Both the position numbers and the translations under genes were made by a program. The notes beneath the pieces are model-generated. The model was not told where the DNA came from, did no database searches, and saw nothing but the letters and a program-made list of their open reading frames with translations. A DNA stretch of 64,000 nt from Schistosoma haematobium (Eukaryota > Platyhelminthes > Trematoda > Strigeidida > Schistosomatidae), in contig NC_067199.1 in assembly GCF_000699445.3 (NCBI RefSeq), forward strand, positions 29,348,402-29,412,401. The letters are read 5' to 3'. How positions within the stretch are numbered: the first letter of the stretch is position 1; every line of letters begins with the position of its first letter. This document shows positions 24,532-38,592 of this stretch, one piece after another.

Positions 24532-27500
24532 AGTGTTAAACACAATGAATTCGAATAATCATTTAAATACTTGATTTTATCGTAGTGTATCACATGATGA
24601 TCACTATAAAAGTAACGTTTTCATTTACAAAATCATAAGGTAAATAGAATAATCGAAGGATATCGCTTAGTTAAACAGAATATATTGCATTTTAGAGAAA
24701 GTGTATAGATTACATCCACTATGAGAATTTATTAGACTTATTATTCACTGATCGTTGTAGTTAATTTATCTTTTTTAATTTGAAACCTATCTACAAAGTG
24801 TATTTACAGTGTCATCAGTACAAAAATTGATTGTCATTTGATCATTTTGGCTAATTTACTGTAACTAAAAGATATTACAGTCAGACTTATTCTGCAAAGT
24901 TGAAATAGCCCATTGACAATGTGTAAAAATGCTGCTACAAAGTGGATTCCATTTAAAATATTTAATTATTAAAGGGAACACTTTAATAATTCAATTAAAA
25001 AAGATTCATTATCATATTTGACGGCATTACAAGGAAGATATCAGAATTTAAATAACCTTAGTCGAAACTATTCGTTAATAATTCCAATAAAGTATTGAAA
25101 TCAGGATCATTTAATTATTATTCTTTCGTCATTGATGGTAGTAAGTCGAAAGATCTTTCTTTATTTGTTGTATTATTCCTTCTGAATATGATTTCAGATC
25201 ATCATTCTCAATCGCTGAATAAATGTCTTCATGTGTATTTCACTATGTCTGTGAGTGTTAGAATTCAAAAGTGGTTGTACATTTTGCCTAATGGAACATG
25301 TTTTCAGTAAAATAATATTATTTTATATACAAATGAAACTATTTGTGTAGTCTATTGTAAATACATTAATCTGTGCTATTGTTGTAATGAAACAATAAAA
25401 CTCGATAAAATACAGTGGGTTAGACAAAAGTTTTAATGATTGAAAGTTTTTTCAAATGTTTCTTTGCATTAATATAAGTACTGTATCACCTTCCCTCTCC
25501 CTCATTCATTATAAGTAAATGATTTTGTTAACTAAGAAAGGTTTCCAAAAAAAGAGAAAACTCAGTACAAACAAACATTTTGTCTAAGATTTTAACTGTT
25601 CTATAAATAAATATTTAGTATGCTCCATATAGATGTAATACATTGTGTATTTATTCTATATATGCATGTAGATAATTTTCAAAATGTCATGTAACCGTCA
25701 AGATTTACAAGATTCCTAAAATGACCTGACCTCATACTTATAAATAACTGTAAATAACATGTAAATAATTCTTTCGATAATTGAAATGATTTCAGATTAA
25801 ATTATACCAAATACATTCTGATCATCATAAATGATCATTTTACATCTGATCACTAATATTGAAATTAATTAAAGAAATTACCTATTTAATTTAGATTACT
25901 GAACACTATACATTATCTGAAGTTGAAGTTCTATGTTAAAATCGTTGATTTTTAGACTAGACAGTACACAATCCCAGTTCACGAAGTGCATTCATTAATT
26001 GTAAATTGCAGATGGAAGTTTTTGTCGAGTGATGATTATTACAAAAGCACTGCAATATTGCTAAGGATTCGATTAAACAGAAAAAAATGTGTAAATGAAA
26101 CTGTATTGTTTGATATTCGGCAAATCACATCTCATGCATCAAAATATACTACTGGATCAAAATCAGTTCTTTATAAATTATGATGGTTTGGGGGAATAAG
26201 CTAATGTAAACATTCAGGACCAAGAACTGGGAACAAATTGAATCAATAATCTTAGTCTATTAATAAGTCATGTAATAAGAATAGTTACATAATAAGCCTA
26301 AACCACTCACACAAACAATAATGAAATGTAACATAGTTCATTAGGATTGAAATCTTGACGTAAATTTTAGAAAGCAATACCATTTTTACTGTTTCAGTTT
26401 GCCTGAATAGAAACATCCACTTAGTTCCATCATGAAATGACTTGAAGAAGTATAGCTAGCCAATAAATACGTTTGAATCAGATAAACCAATTGTTTTCTG
26501 TTGGATGGTCTAACTTCATACAGTAAATCTCTTTTTTTTTTGAAGAGAAATTACATAAGATTTAGACGAAATTTAACATTGATAGATTACAATAAGCTTT
26601 TGTTATATGAACAATAGTTTATTTCATAGGCAATTGATATAATAGTCACAGTGTTGACAAAGCTTTCTAAATAATTGAATATATCAATGTGAAATTGATA
26701 AGATTAATTTTTCAGGGCAGCATAGTGATTGTTGTATTACATCGTGATAAATTCATTACTTGATTGCCATTCGAAGGTAAAATAAAAAGTTACTCTTTAT
26801 TTTTTTCTAATTTTATTGTCTTCTAATTGTATTATATTTTGATTTGTATTACATAGACAATAATCGTATAACCCATTCACACAGAATAACTATTAAAATA
26901 ATAGCTATTCATACAATGATTGCATAATCGAACAAATAAATAGGAAACATGAGAAAAACAGTTTTATTTGGCTGTGTGCGATGATTAATTTTTGTCATTT
27001 TGATCAGTTTTAATTTTTTTTTTGATGATGCAACTGATCCTAAATAAGATTTATCATCTTAGACAATTTAAAGTAGTTAGGCACTGAAATACTAATGTTT
27101 TAATATTGTACATAGTTAACAAAATATAATGTTCTTCTCATCAACGGTTACGAGATGTAATTCTTGATAATCTAATTGAATGGATTGCCATTCATACCAT
27201 TAGTTTTCACAGGTAGGTTCATTTTATGACAGTTTATTACTGTTTCGTTACACTAATTTCTAATTATAATATTATTAAAGAGTTGCTCAGTTTTCTTTGA
27301 CAATGAAGTCATTAATGGAAATAACTTCCTGAAAAAAATCATGAAGGAAATTACTATGGATTTTTTACTAAAGTTAAATTCTTAAACTTTCATTGACACA
27401 TTACGAAGGAAAGTGATGTCTATGATGTCCTAGACATAAATTAGTGTGAGATCATCGATTTCTAAAGTGAGAATTTCCACACTTTCTATTTTCATTTTAA

Positions 27501-28084
27501 AATTTAACTTCGAACGCTGTTGTTTTTCATTCTACGAGAAATCTCTTCAAAATGAATCGAAAATATAAACAATTTCTGATATATTAGAATCTTTGATTGA
27601 TTAGTATCTGTCCAATGAACACCCATGAAATAATCATTATTGATATTGATGTCAAATATAGGTACACAAAATTGTTGTCCATATTTGAACATCTTATAAA
27701 TATTGTTGAAGTATCGAACATTAATAAGCATTGAATATGTTACCTGGTTTATTATATAATTCATATAACAGACAAGCAAAACAATTCTGTTCACGTCTTT
27801 AAAAAGGACTTTTTTGTCATTATGTTACTAAGGTATCAATCAACAGTTTGTTTAGAGATTATCTCGAAATAAAAAATACTTCGAAATATTGATGATAAAG
27901 ATCATATTCCAATAAAGTACATCTAAGTAAGTTTACGTTGTAGGTCTCCTCTTAGTTTAAGAAGGAATAAAAAAAGTAAATAAACATTAACTAGAACAGA
28001 TATTTTATTCGAATTCTGAAGGAATTATGAAATTATACCTTATTCCCTTAATTTGTCATCGCATTTGACTAATTCAGCTTTCAG
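24532..28084. other. longest stretch without recognised repeat; no gene seen
   Basis: About 3.5 kb of AT-rich DNA with no F1/F2 SINE, in contrast to the rest of the window. Short open frames have no recognisable motifs. Confidence 0.5.
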
Positions 28085-28300
28085 TATAGGGTTGAGTTCC
28101 ATAGAAATCATTAACCACTCATTGTTGGACTATTACTGAAAACTTGTAAGGACGGAACCAGCATTTCGATCTAGTATGTAACTACTCAAAAGTGCTCATC
28201 CACGATCCTGCACATGATAATTAAACCCAAAGCTCTCGGTCTTGCATAAACCCTTCATCTTAAAACGACGGAGTAGGCGTCCAACGGTGACCACTTATTT
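28085..28300 (-). mobile_element. F1 SINE, old and degenerate
   Basis: Antisense features are still readable: 'AGGGTTGAG', 'ACTGAAAACTTGTAAGGACGG', 'CATCCACGATCCTGC', 'CGTCCAACGGTG'. The hammerhead core is not recognisable. Confidence 0.6.
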
Positions 28301-29764
28301 TATTTTTTGTTACACCAAGATTTTGTGCAGAAACTATGTCTTATTGATTGTATCGAAATTTCCTTTTATTTATGTCCAACTTATATAATGAATAAAGAAC
28401 AAGATTTCAAAATAGTTTAAAAGGACAATTTTTAGTCGATTTATTTTCCCACATCATCACATTTATAACTGACATCAATAGTAATTGTATCATTTCCTTT
28501 AGACTTTTATTTAGTTTGACATCAAGTATTAATTATATTCGTGTAAATGATGACATTTGAATTTTGTAAGGAATTAGCCAGAACAAAAAAAACAAAATTC
28601 ATATTCATGCATAATTACATTTGAACACAAGTAAAACAACAACTAGGAGACAATTTCGAGAGGAAAAACTACCTTTGATTTTATTGAAAACCGAACTTAA
28701 ATTTATCAACTAAATCAATAAATGTCAAGTAAGTAAAAATAAAGTAAAATCTGGTAAATGAGAAAAAGTAACGATATAAGAAAATAAAATATTCCTGTTC
28801 TTAAATAAGTTAAGTTTTTATTTATCATGGATCTTTTCTTTTTATCTGCAAAACCGATGCTTGTAGTTTTTTTTACATTGTTTTTCTTTTCTGATTTTTT
28901 TCTCTATACTTTTTTTCACTGCCACTTATCACAATTAAGTTAGTCACAAAATAAAATCCAAATAGAAAACAACAATAAACAAACAAATAGATTATTTAAT
29001 AACAAGCATGAATTAAAATTTATTACAAACCGTCAGTAGACATATTTACGACAAAAAAAATTGGCAAACAAAGAGAAAAAAAGGAGAAGAAGAAGAAGAG
29101 AACAAAGAAATTTAAAAAGAGAGAAAAAAAATCTATCAAGTTTAAATTGTTGTCATATTAATATTTTTAAAAAAGTTATATTCTGTTCTTTTATTGTTGC
29201 TAGTTTTTATTCTCATGGGAACATAAAATGGTAAAGAAATTTTAAAAAAATTTTTGGTATATCAGATGATGTTAAGTGATTTGTGGGAGGAAAACAAAAT
29301 ACGAAAGAAAATGAAAACACAATCTCATTTATCTTCTTAGTCTCTGTGTCAGTTATGAATTCGATAGTACATAATCGAATAAAGTTGTCACTTGTTTTTT
29401 TGTCATTTAAAACAACGTTTGAATAGGAAAATAAAAAGCGTCATGTCTCTTGAAGGTAAACTTAGATGGGTAAGTAGAACACATAACAATTTAGACAATG
29501 GTGAAATAGATCCATTCTAAAGTTATGAATAAATGATACAGTTTTTATATCAATAATTATAGTAAGAGTTTTAATCAGATTTTTTTTGGTTGAAAATTAT
29601 TTATAGTTATTGTGATACTATACATTTTTATGTATATTTCAAGTGAAAGACAGTTTAAAATTCTTCTTATTCGTTATTTTTATATAAGCAACCATTCAAA
29701 AGATTCTACGGTCAATAAAGACTTCCGTGAACAAGTCAGTTGTCAAACGTCTCAATATTCCCAG

Positions 29765-30145
29765 ATAGAGGTTTTGTGGACATTATAGTAATTTAATAGT
29801 CGACTTTATGAGTCGCTTAAAGATATGTCATCATTGAAAACCTGGAAGCACTGGATGACTTTATCGTTCTAGTATGGGACACCTCAGCAACTCACTGAAG
29901 ACAATGATGGACGGTGGCACAATTTCGTGGATTGGTTGAAGTTAGACATTAACACCGTTGGATGCCGGCCCAGTGGTCTATAGCTTAAGAGTTGGAGTGC
30001 AAGGCCGATAGGTCCTGGGTTCGAGCTCCACGGACAGGATCATGAACATGCACTACTGAGGAGTCCCCTGATAAAACGAAAGGACTTCCAAGTTTTCCAT
30101 CGTGGTTTAGCTTTAGTTTGCTCATGAACCCAACTATTAAAAGTT
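29765..30145. mobile_element. F1 fold-back unit, long form
   Basis: Antisense tail and partial ribozyme 29768-29893, then 'ACTCACTGAAGACAATG', lead-in and a full sense unit (B box 'GGGTTCGAGCTCC', ribozyme near 30050 with stem III side eroded). No clear target duplication seen. Confidence 0.75.
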
Positions 30146-31477
30146 TTAAACAGAATGCACTGCAGTTTTTATCGTGATTTACTACAAAATATATATATAT
30201 TAAGAAAACTTCACTGTAATCTCTAATAATGCCTCAACTAAACAAAAACTAATTGCATACAAATATCTAAGATATTTTCTAGTATGTTATCCTATCTGAT
30301 CTAGTTCATTCACGCCGAGATTACAGTAGATATCTATTATGGATATTGAATTATCTTTTATCGTGTAAGTAGGTTGGTATGTTTATTTATTTCATTAATT
30401 TCGACTCTCATGAAGTAAATTCGTAACTTACTAATACTGTCTTAAAAATAAAAATGAGCTGACTAAATATCTATTCGAAACAAAAAATGTCCTACTGTGG
30501 TGTGTGCTACTGATGTCTAAAGTGAAAAACCTGGCAGCAGAGGGTTAAGAAAATCGAGGAAAAATAAACAAGAACAGTGAATGATTAATGTAAAAATCAT
30601 TTTGCAGAAGAAATAGTCAAGTTTGAGACAATTAATTGACATTTCTCCAATGAAGTATTTACTGTATGGTCCTCAAATTTTACTAAAAAAAAATCCTGTA
30701 ATTTTGTGTTCAAATACATTCGATGGTCATCATTTGTGTTCTCATTCATTACGCCGATATTTACTTTCAGTTCAACAACTTATGTACACTGCAGATTTTT
30801 TTTACATTTTAGAAATATCATATGACTTTAGTGTTAAAAAAACTGTTTGCAAATAAAGTATTCATTACTTGAAGAAGATACAATCTATTTCACTGAATTC
30901 AAATTATTTAAAAACTGTTCAGCAATAAATTTAACTTAATGAAAGAATAACTATTGCATTTCAAGTAGACTATACACTAAGTGAGATACACAGCATAACA
31001 TAAGATACAAAATGAAATCATCATTCTCATCCTGATTCAAATAATGAAAAGGAAAGAAATGACAAGAATATCAAGACAAATATCAATATCATGTGGTTGA
31101 TTTTACCGGCAACTAACTGATTCACATAATTTTGAAGTTCTTGTGTTACTCCTCAAACCAACGAATTTTATATGTACTGTCATGTGATCATTAGATTGGT
31201 TAATATTTTCAATTAAATACAACATTCTGTAATTTTATTTTTTGAAATTTTTTATGACTAAAAAAGAAACTCAATGAAAGTATTCACTTGTGAGATATCG
31301 TCATATTTTACTAACAAGATATAATGTATATATGTTTCAACGAAACAGAATATTGAACGTAAATAGACACGAACAAATCGAGATAAGAAACCGATAAATT
31401 TCAGAGTAAAAAACAAATATCATAAGAAGAACTATTGTTTTTATACAGTCTTTCCGACAGTGATAAGCAATAAAGCA

Positions 31478-31722
31478 AAGATAGATAGTCACTAGCTGTG
31501 GAATCCAGGATGAGCGTTTCGTCCTATTTGGGATTCCTCACCTGGATGTAGCTAAGTAGCTGAGTGGATAACGTGATGGCGTTTGAAGTGAACGGTACTA
31601 CGTTCAAGTCCAAGAGTGAACTTCGACTCTAAGATGCAGGTACATCCGGCTGATGAGTCCCAGATAGGACAAAACACACGTCCTGGACTTTACTGCTAGC
31701 TACTATCTATATTTGCTTATAT
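31478..31722. mobile_element. Sm-alpha-type (F2) unit with inverted second hammerhead
   Basis: Antisense ribozyme at 31490-31550 (GTGAGGA core, GAAA kept), then a sense tRNA-like head at 31560-31620 (A box 'TAGCTGAGTGGATAACG', B box 'ACGTTCAAGTCC') and a sense ribozyme at 31644-31688 (CTGATGA kept, GAAA changed to AAAA). The two ribozymes point away from each other, another inverted layout. Confidence 0.75.
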
Positions 31723-31896
31723 GACTTTATACTGGCAAAAAGATTTCAAACTCATATGATTTAGCAACAAATCACCATGTTCATTTAATAGTACTCAAAA
31801 GTTATTTTATTTTTAATGTATAATATTATTAACTTTGTACTCGTCAACATGATATGATAATTATAAATTTATAACTACAGACTTAAGATGAAATCA

Positions 31897-32075
31897 CGAG
31901 TCAATTAGGACTAGATCACCATGGCAAACCTGGATACGCACTGTCGAGAAGTCTCATACTGAAACAAAAAAAAGCGTTCCAGTACTTCCAGGTTTTTTCT
32001 GACGATCTAACTTTGATCAATTCATGAATTCAACTGTTAAAATTACTATAATCTCCATAAAGTTCCATTCTCATA
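31897..32075. mobile_element. F1 fold-back unit, short
   Basis: Antisense tail to about 31932 is joined to a sense arm starting at the ribozyme ('GATACGCACTGTCGAGAAG'). AAGATGAAATCA at 31885-31896 and 32076-32087 is a perfect 12-bp repeat; part of it overlaps the element's own GAAATCA end, so the exact edge is uncertain. Confidence 0.7.
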
Positions 32076-32145
32076 AAGATGAAATCATTGAAAATAAAAG
32101 CAATTATGAACTTAAAAAATATTTTTTTGTGAATAAATAAAATTT

Positions 32146-32863
32146 TTTTACTGGTTGAAATCATGAGTCAATTGAAGCTAGATCACCATGGAAAACCTAG
32201 AAGCACTGAACGGCCGTTTCGTCCAACTGTGGGGCTCCTCAGTAGTGCTCATCCACGATCCCGACCCCCGTTAGATTCGAACCCAGAAACTATCAGTATC
32301 GCGTGCGAACGCTTGACCATTAGACCACAGAGCCAGCATCTAACAAAGTTAATGTCTAACTTCAACCGATCCACGAAATTAAACGACACATCTACCATTA
32401 TCTTCAGTGAGTTGATTTCAACAAGTGAAATTTCTAAAATCTCCAAAAAACCCATTCTGATAATAACAATCACCTTCTCACTAGTGACTGACTTCAGGAG
32501 ATACTCCTGGAGTTCTAGTGAGAAGTAGTGACCAGTGGAGTTCAACCAGGTCTGTTTTGAGGTAGGAACTCACTGAAGACAATGGTGTACGGTGGTGAAA
32601 CTTCATGGATTGGTTGAAGTTAGACATTACTATCGTTGGATGCCGGTTCAGTGATCCAGTTTGTTAAGCGTCCACTGCGAGACTGATAGGCCCTGGGTTT
32701 GAATCCCGCGAGGTGTGGGATCGTGGATGCGCACTGTTGAGGAGTCCCATACCAGGACGAAACGGCCGTCCAGTGCTTCCAGGTTTTCCATGGTGGTCTA
32801 GCTTCAATTGGCTCATGATTTCAACCAGTGAAATTTTTGAAAATCTCCACAAAACCCATTCTG
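32146..32863. mobile_element. F1 inverted composite, 718 bp
   Basis: Antisense unit 32146-32410, then a sense tail end ('GATTTCAACAAGTG...CTCCAAAAAACCC'), a 5' extension ('CTCACTAGTGACTGACTTC', 'CAGTGGAGTTCAACC') and a full sense unit to 32863 with B box 'GGTTTGAATCCC' and ribozyme 32731-32776. ATAAAATTT at 32137-32145 and 32864-32872 may be the target duplication. The internal join is the same as in the unit at 49729-50403. Confidence 0.85.
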
Positions 32864-32872
32864 ATAAAATTT

Positions 32873-34145
32873 CTTTGATTAAATTTTACAAAAATAACAT
32901 TTTTCCTGAAGAAAAATTAATCCATTATTAAATAAGAAAGTGTATAATTCATATCAACTCAGAATAATCTATCAAAGAAATATTTTATCTACACATCATT
33001 TATATAATCAAACGATATTTAATTGTTTGATCATTTTAAAACGTTTCCACTCTATACTAACACTCCATAAATAAATATGTTTATGTCTAATTGTATATTC
33101 CATTAAGAAAACAACTGTCGAAGTAAAATTTAAAAAAAAACCAAAGAAAACAAGTAAATTTACAAAATATGGAAATTAGCAAACTTAAAATCAAAAAAGA
33201 AAATTACCTATGAAACTCTTCTATTCCTGATAAAATTAAAATACCTATAGGGATTGTTGTTTACCTAATATTTCTTTTGTTTGTTTGTTTTTTTCAAAGA
33301 AAAAAAAGGAAAGAGAGAAATAACTGATTTCTCAGTGAAACCGTTAATTTTCCGACAACTTCGTAAAACAATTTAAAATAAATTACCATTTTAAATGATG
33401 AGGAAAAAAAAGAAAAAGAAAAACGATAAGTTTGTAACGTGTAGTGATTGAAGTGAATGCTTCAATAAACTATTTTATCCTTAGTCTAGAAAGGAACTTT
33501 GTTTATGAATATGAAAAATTAAAGAAAAAAGGATCAATAACACTTAAAAAAGAGCCATTTTTAAAATGAAATATTTTTAAATGCTTTTTTTCTATTCGTT
33601 TTTTTCTTTTTTTTTCCAGGCTCATTAATTATCCTTATCAACTGTTTGTTGTTGTTGATTAAATGGTTTTTGTCTATCAATTTAGACGTCTAGTTAAAAC
33701 AAGAAACTTGTTGTCAATTGTGTTGAATTTTTTTCTTCTTCATTTTTTTTCAACAAAAATAGGCAAACGTTTATTTTTTCTGGTCAATAAAAATAAGAAT
33801 ATTATGGATACAATTTTGTGAACTGGAACCTCATGATTAGAAGCTTGAGAAAAATATATGAATTGTTTAAAATCATAAGTGAAAAGTTAGGACAAACTTG
33901 ACTATATTGAACATTGGTTATAACAAAATCAATAAACAATATTGTGAATGTTAATGTATTGTAAAATTTCTGTCTAACATGAAACTGTAAGATGAAACTA
34001 CATGAGTTCTAACGAAAATTTTATTTACATCATAATTTTTGCACTAATATACATATAGTATTTACAATTACAAATACATTTTGTCACTGAGCATTCGTCA
34101 AATTATTCGGGATATTCTAGTCATAGGAAATATGATAAGTTTTCT
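32873..34145. other. no gene seen; poly(A)/poly(T)-rich
   Basis: Many A or T runs (33120-33620). The neighbouring 28310-29760 and 34900-36080 intervals are similar and also show nothing recognisable. Confidence 0.5.
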
Positions 34146-34292
34146 AATTGAACGTTGAATTCGGTTCCTAAGCTCTTCTAATAATTCTCAGGCTAAATTT
34201 ACACAGCAACTTGAACATGAGAGAAAAGGTGAGAAATATGGAAGAAACGCTTTACTATAAGATTCGTTTCGGGCCCCATGATTTTTTACACA
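34146..34292 (-). mobile_element. partial copy of the 24145-24531 LTR
   Basis: It matches 24158-24305 in the same orientation ('GAATTCGGTTCCTAAGC', 'CTTGAACATGAGA', 'CGCTTTACTATAAG'), roughly 80% by eye. Only the 3' (R-U5) part remains. Confidence 0.6.
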
Positions 34293-34616
34293 CTACTTTC
34301 AGTACACTTGTGATATTTGATTTCTAACTCAATCTTCTATAACTTACTTATAAATAATTATTGTTTACATAAATAAAACAAATCTAGTTATGATGCACTG
34401 TAAACTGAATCGAATATTAAATCGTTTTTTTTAAGTCATATATGATATTCAAAGTCAAACCAATGTAGTCAGCAACTTTTATTCATCTATCATAATTCAA
34501 ACAAATATAGTACACACAAGTACATTGTCTATCACCATGTCCCATTTGACCACAAATTAAAACGTTCAATTGCCATTCGTAAATATTCTAACATTACTGA
34601 CATATAATCTACGGGT

Positions 34617-34895
34617 AGCGACATATATCTACCTCATTACAATGGAAGATGGTCGCGGAATTTCGTGAACTGGTTGATATTAGACATTAAAGCCATTGGC
34701 TGCTAGCTCAGTGGTCCAGTAGGTTAAGCGTTCGTGTGCGAGACTAAAGGCCCCGGGTTCGAATCCTGCAAGCAGGATCGTGGATGTGCACTGCTGAGGG
34801 GTCCCAAAATAGGACAAAACGGCTGTCCAGTGCTTCCAGGTTTCTAACGATGGTCTAACATCAATTGGTTCATGATCTCAATCAAAAATTCAAAA
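34617..34895 (+). mobile_element. F1 SINE with 5' extension
   Basis: Starts in the 5' extension ('ATCTACCTCATTACAATGG'), A box 'CTCAGTGGTCCAGTAGG', B box 'GGGTTCGAATCCTGC', ribozyme 34788-34833. Core changes CTGAGGG and AAAA for GAAA should abolish cleavage. Confidence 0.8.
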
Positions 34896-36084
34896 AAAGG
34901 ATATTCTCATTTAAGAATCATATATATTTAATAATATACACTGAAACAATACATAACATTTTATTGATAATGTAATGAAAGGAAAAAAAACCTAATTCAC
35001 GGTTAATTTTTATAGCACTAAATCACACGAGTTTTTATAATTCATGTTTACTTAATTCATCTAGGTACAAGAACACTATTACATTGCGTAATTAGAAAAA
35101 ACAATGTTCATTGTTTCTTAGATGTGATTTGGCTATTACAACTACTTAAGTTATATGTGGTTAATTCAATTAGCCTTTCAAGTTTAATGCATGTTGAAGG
35201 TTTTTTTTACTGGCATTCATAAAATCCATTACATAAGGCAATCATTCTAACAGTTAAATGAAAAAGGTCGTACTTAACTAAAACAAAGTATTCATGAGTT
35301 AATAATTTGTCTTGAAACTATGCAAAATATAAAGTATGAAGATCGAAAATCAAAATTGTTTACAAAAATATCAGACAATGTATTTTACTAGAATAGACAC
35401 AGTTTAATATCAATTTTTCCTACTTCAGAACATGTAAGTTGACAATCCTCTTGAAAAGTTTACTTGATAGGTTGTTTAAAAAAACCGAAGTAAGAAGTGT
35501 TTAGTTAGACAAATATTCTTTCAGTGACAGTAGGTGGCTACGGAAATTAGTTGTTTTTGGTGAATACTTATGTGTATTACTTGTTAAACTACTCTTACAA
35601 TTGCAAATTCTAGAAAGTACACTTCAAAATGTTAATACACTGAAAAATACCAAAAATAATAAATTTAAATATTTTACAAGTACACTAAAACTATATTGTG
35701 AAACAAGCAGCAACTTCATATGTTGTTATATCTGAACATTCGTGTTTAAAATGACGATAAGATTCGGATAATAGTTATCGTCAATCAAGTTGCTTTCATC
35801 CCAAACTGTAATTAAAATCTGACAGATTTTGAAAACAAAACATAGATTCATGAAGTTATGTTACGAATCAGTAATACCGTGATAAAATTTAATATATCTC
35901 ATTTAGATTTTTGAATACGCTATACGATTGTTAAACAAAACTATACAGTTTTAAAGGCTTGAATCTTCACCACAATCACTTTGGCTATAACCTCCTGTCG
36001 TAATTATTGCTGGTTCTGAATTCCTCCATGTTAATATTTAGCTTCATTCAGTTCATGATTTTGCAAGACGGTCTTTCATTGAAT

Positions 36085-36470
36085 TTGATGGGTAGCTACC
36101 ACAGACCCGATATGATTGAGCTCTGTTGACAATAGCTTCCCAATAGAACTCTAGAAATTTTTTCTCAAAGCCAGTTGCTAGTGAACACATGATAAGTATA
36201 AGTATAGGGTTGTGGAGATTGTTGAATTTCGTTGAAATCATCATCAGTTCATGATTGCAGTTAAACTTTAGTACAATCGGATGCCGGCTCAGTGTTCTTG
36301 AAGTTAAACGTTTATGTATCAGACCACAGGTCTTGGGTTCGATTATCGCGTGTAGGGTCATGGATACGCACTTCTGAGCAATCCCAATCAAAGACGAAAC
36401 GGCAGTCCAGTCTTTTCAGGTTTTCAGTAGTCATTTAACAGTGATTAGTTCTTGATGATATTGAATCAAA
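36085..36470. mobile_element. F1 composite, degenerate
   Basis: Antisense 5' extension ('CTCTGTTGACAATAGC', 'GTTGCTAGTGAACACATG') leads into antisense tail start 'AGGGTTGTGGAGATTG' and then a sense unit with head at 36275-36345 (B box 'GGGTTCGATTATCGC') and eroded ribozyme near 36370-36415. Confidence 0.7.
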
Positions 36471-36934
36471 ATTGTATAAAATTCAAGAAATTGTAAAACT
36501 AATTGCGAATTCGTGTAAGAGTAACCAGTCCCAGGTTTAAGAGTATAAGCTCTTAGTTAGGTCAATCACAGTTGCTCTAGCCAAAAATGTATGACCTAGA
36601 TACGGTACAGTAGAGATTTTGTACTTTTTTTTGCGCGCAATGGATATCAATATATCTGCATCTTATTTTTATAGCATACATATAAAGACAATCAGTAGTC
36701 AAATAAATGATTTTTAAATACAAAAACAATACTTACCCGTTATTTTAGAGATTTTAAATGACTATCTACAGCCATATTCGCAATAAAGACCTACTACCTT
36801 ACTCTCTAAAGACTTTAGGCACTCTTCACAATATACAAATTTTTGTCTCAAAGGCTTATAATAAAAACAATGAAAACGGTAGAGAATAATAGGTTATGCA
36901 TTTAAAATTACATGTCGTAAAATTAGATGTTGAG

Positions 36935-37015
36935 TAATTCCAGCTGACAAGTTTCAAATAGAACGAAACGCACGTCTTCGATTCCACTGCTAGCCACTAC
37001 TCATCTTTGCATAAT
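36935..37015 (+). mobile_element. Sm-alpha-type (F2) fragment
   Basis: 'ATTCCAGCTGACAAGTTTC', 'AGAACGAAACGCACGTC', 'GATTCCACTGCTAGCCACT'. The core CTGACAA lost a G, so it should be inactive. Confidence 0.65.
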
Positions 37016-37882
37016 AGCCTTCAGTTGTAGAATTAAAAATTGCGGCCATCTACAAAGTTACATTTTAATGATTTTGTTATGTGACCTGACATTTCATTCA
37101 TGAGCACATATACAGCTTCTTTTCCTATCCATTAACGCTACAAAGTACAGAAATATAGAAAAGTTATAAATTCAAGCACTAACTTATTGTACACAGTTTC
37201 TTTCATAAATAAAAACATATCTTGTTTAAAATTTGCCGAGTTGAAAATAAGTCTTTATGAGTAGTACACCATATTTTAATAAATTTATCTTTATACTATA
37301 GCATTTCTTTATATACAATAGTATTATCAGACCTTTTTTAGACAAGAAAGGCATGTACACTTATACCTTTTTGTATACAACATTATTCATTGGTATAAAA
37401 TGTGATTACAATTGTATAGTCTTCTTTTAACAATGAAATAATTCATGGAGAAAAATGCCTATCAACTATTATATCCATTGGGAATTAATATTTTAAATGA
37501 CAGATAGAAATAAAAGAATTTTAGATGCTTTAAAATGAATAAATATACAATTCACGTTTATATTATGAAATTATATTTCTATATTTCTATATGTTCATAG
37601 AAGTAATTGAATATCTTAAATGTTATAAGAAAAAATGTTGCTTTATAAGTAATGCTAATTGTACTTCGAATTTCCTTAAAAGGAAATAGTAGAAATTTGA
37701 CTGAAAATTGATTGATAATTCGTCTAGTTACTCAACAGTATATGTAAGCAAGACTATATATGAAAATCTATTATATATATAATACGGTTATGTGGATGAA
37801 CTATAGTTGCTTACACAGTTTTTAATATCATTTCGTTAGTAATTTATTCGTTTAATCTATAAGCAACTGATACTGATATCAG

Positions 37883-38032
37883 TTGAGGGGTTATGAAGGT
37901 TGTTAAGTTTTTGATTGAGATCATGATGCTAGACCATCATTGAAAACCTGGAAGCCCTGGACGGCCGTTTCGTCTTATTGTGGGACTCCTCACCAGTGCA
38001 CATTCACGATCCCGCTCACGGAGTTTGAACTT
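37883..38032 (-). mobile_element. F1 SINE, 5'-truncated
   Basis: Antisense tail and ribozyme (37948-37993) ending inside the tRNA-like head at 'CACGGAGTTTGAAC'. Core reads GTGAGGA, first C changed; GTCC/AGAC and GAAA are kept. Confidence 0.75.
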
Positions 38033-38592
38033 GAGATATCAAGTTATCCAATGATTGATGTAAAACTTTGGTCGATAATCTTGTTAACTTTAATAGTCTG
38101 GTGTCTATTTTTTAAATGCTTACGTATTTTTACATTACGTCTATGCATGACAGTTGTAAAGGTGTATTATATATCACGAACTGTTTAATAATATTAAAAT
38201 TAGTATTTGCCTGATAAATGTAGGCTTATTAGCAATCTAAGAAACCGAAAAAAAAATAAAACACAACGGGAAATGTGTTTCTACAAATAGTCTAAGTATG
38301 TTTGTTTTTTTCATAGCAAGGCACAAATCCAAATATGATTTATTGTAGACTAATTATTCATTTTATCTTAAAACAAATTCAAATTTCTTATAGAACTAAT
38401 CTTTCTTAGTTGTTTTTCTAGTTTTAGAAAATTTACGAATCATAATTAAATTACTGTAGTTATTTCTATCTTTAAATGTAATTAGTTGACTTGGCTAGAA
38501 TACTGATATTTACAATTACAATAATAAATCTATTCTCTCTTGATTCAACCCTGATATTTTAGTTATTTTGTAGTTTATATATATATATATAT

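Noticed and set aside
24132..24545. 5-bp target duplication of the minus-strand LTR
   Set aside because: The five bases on each side do not match (TTAAG and AGTGT), although the TG...CA ends are clear.
27504..27794. 96-residue minus-strand open frame
   Set aside because: Ile/Tyr/Asn-rich composition as expected from AT-rich noncoding DNA, with no motif, splice sites or repeat of it elsewhere.
32163..32528. 121-residue plus-strand open frame
   Set aside because: Runs through the antisense F1 unit and its join; the length is chance readthrough.
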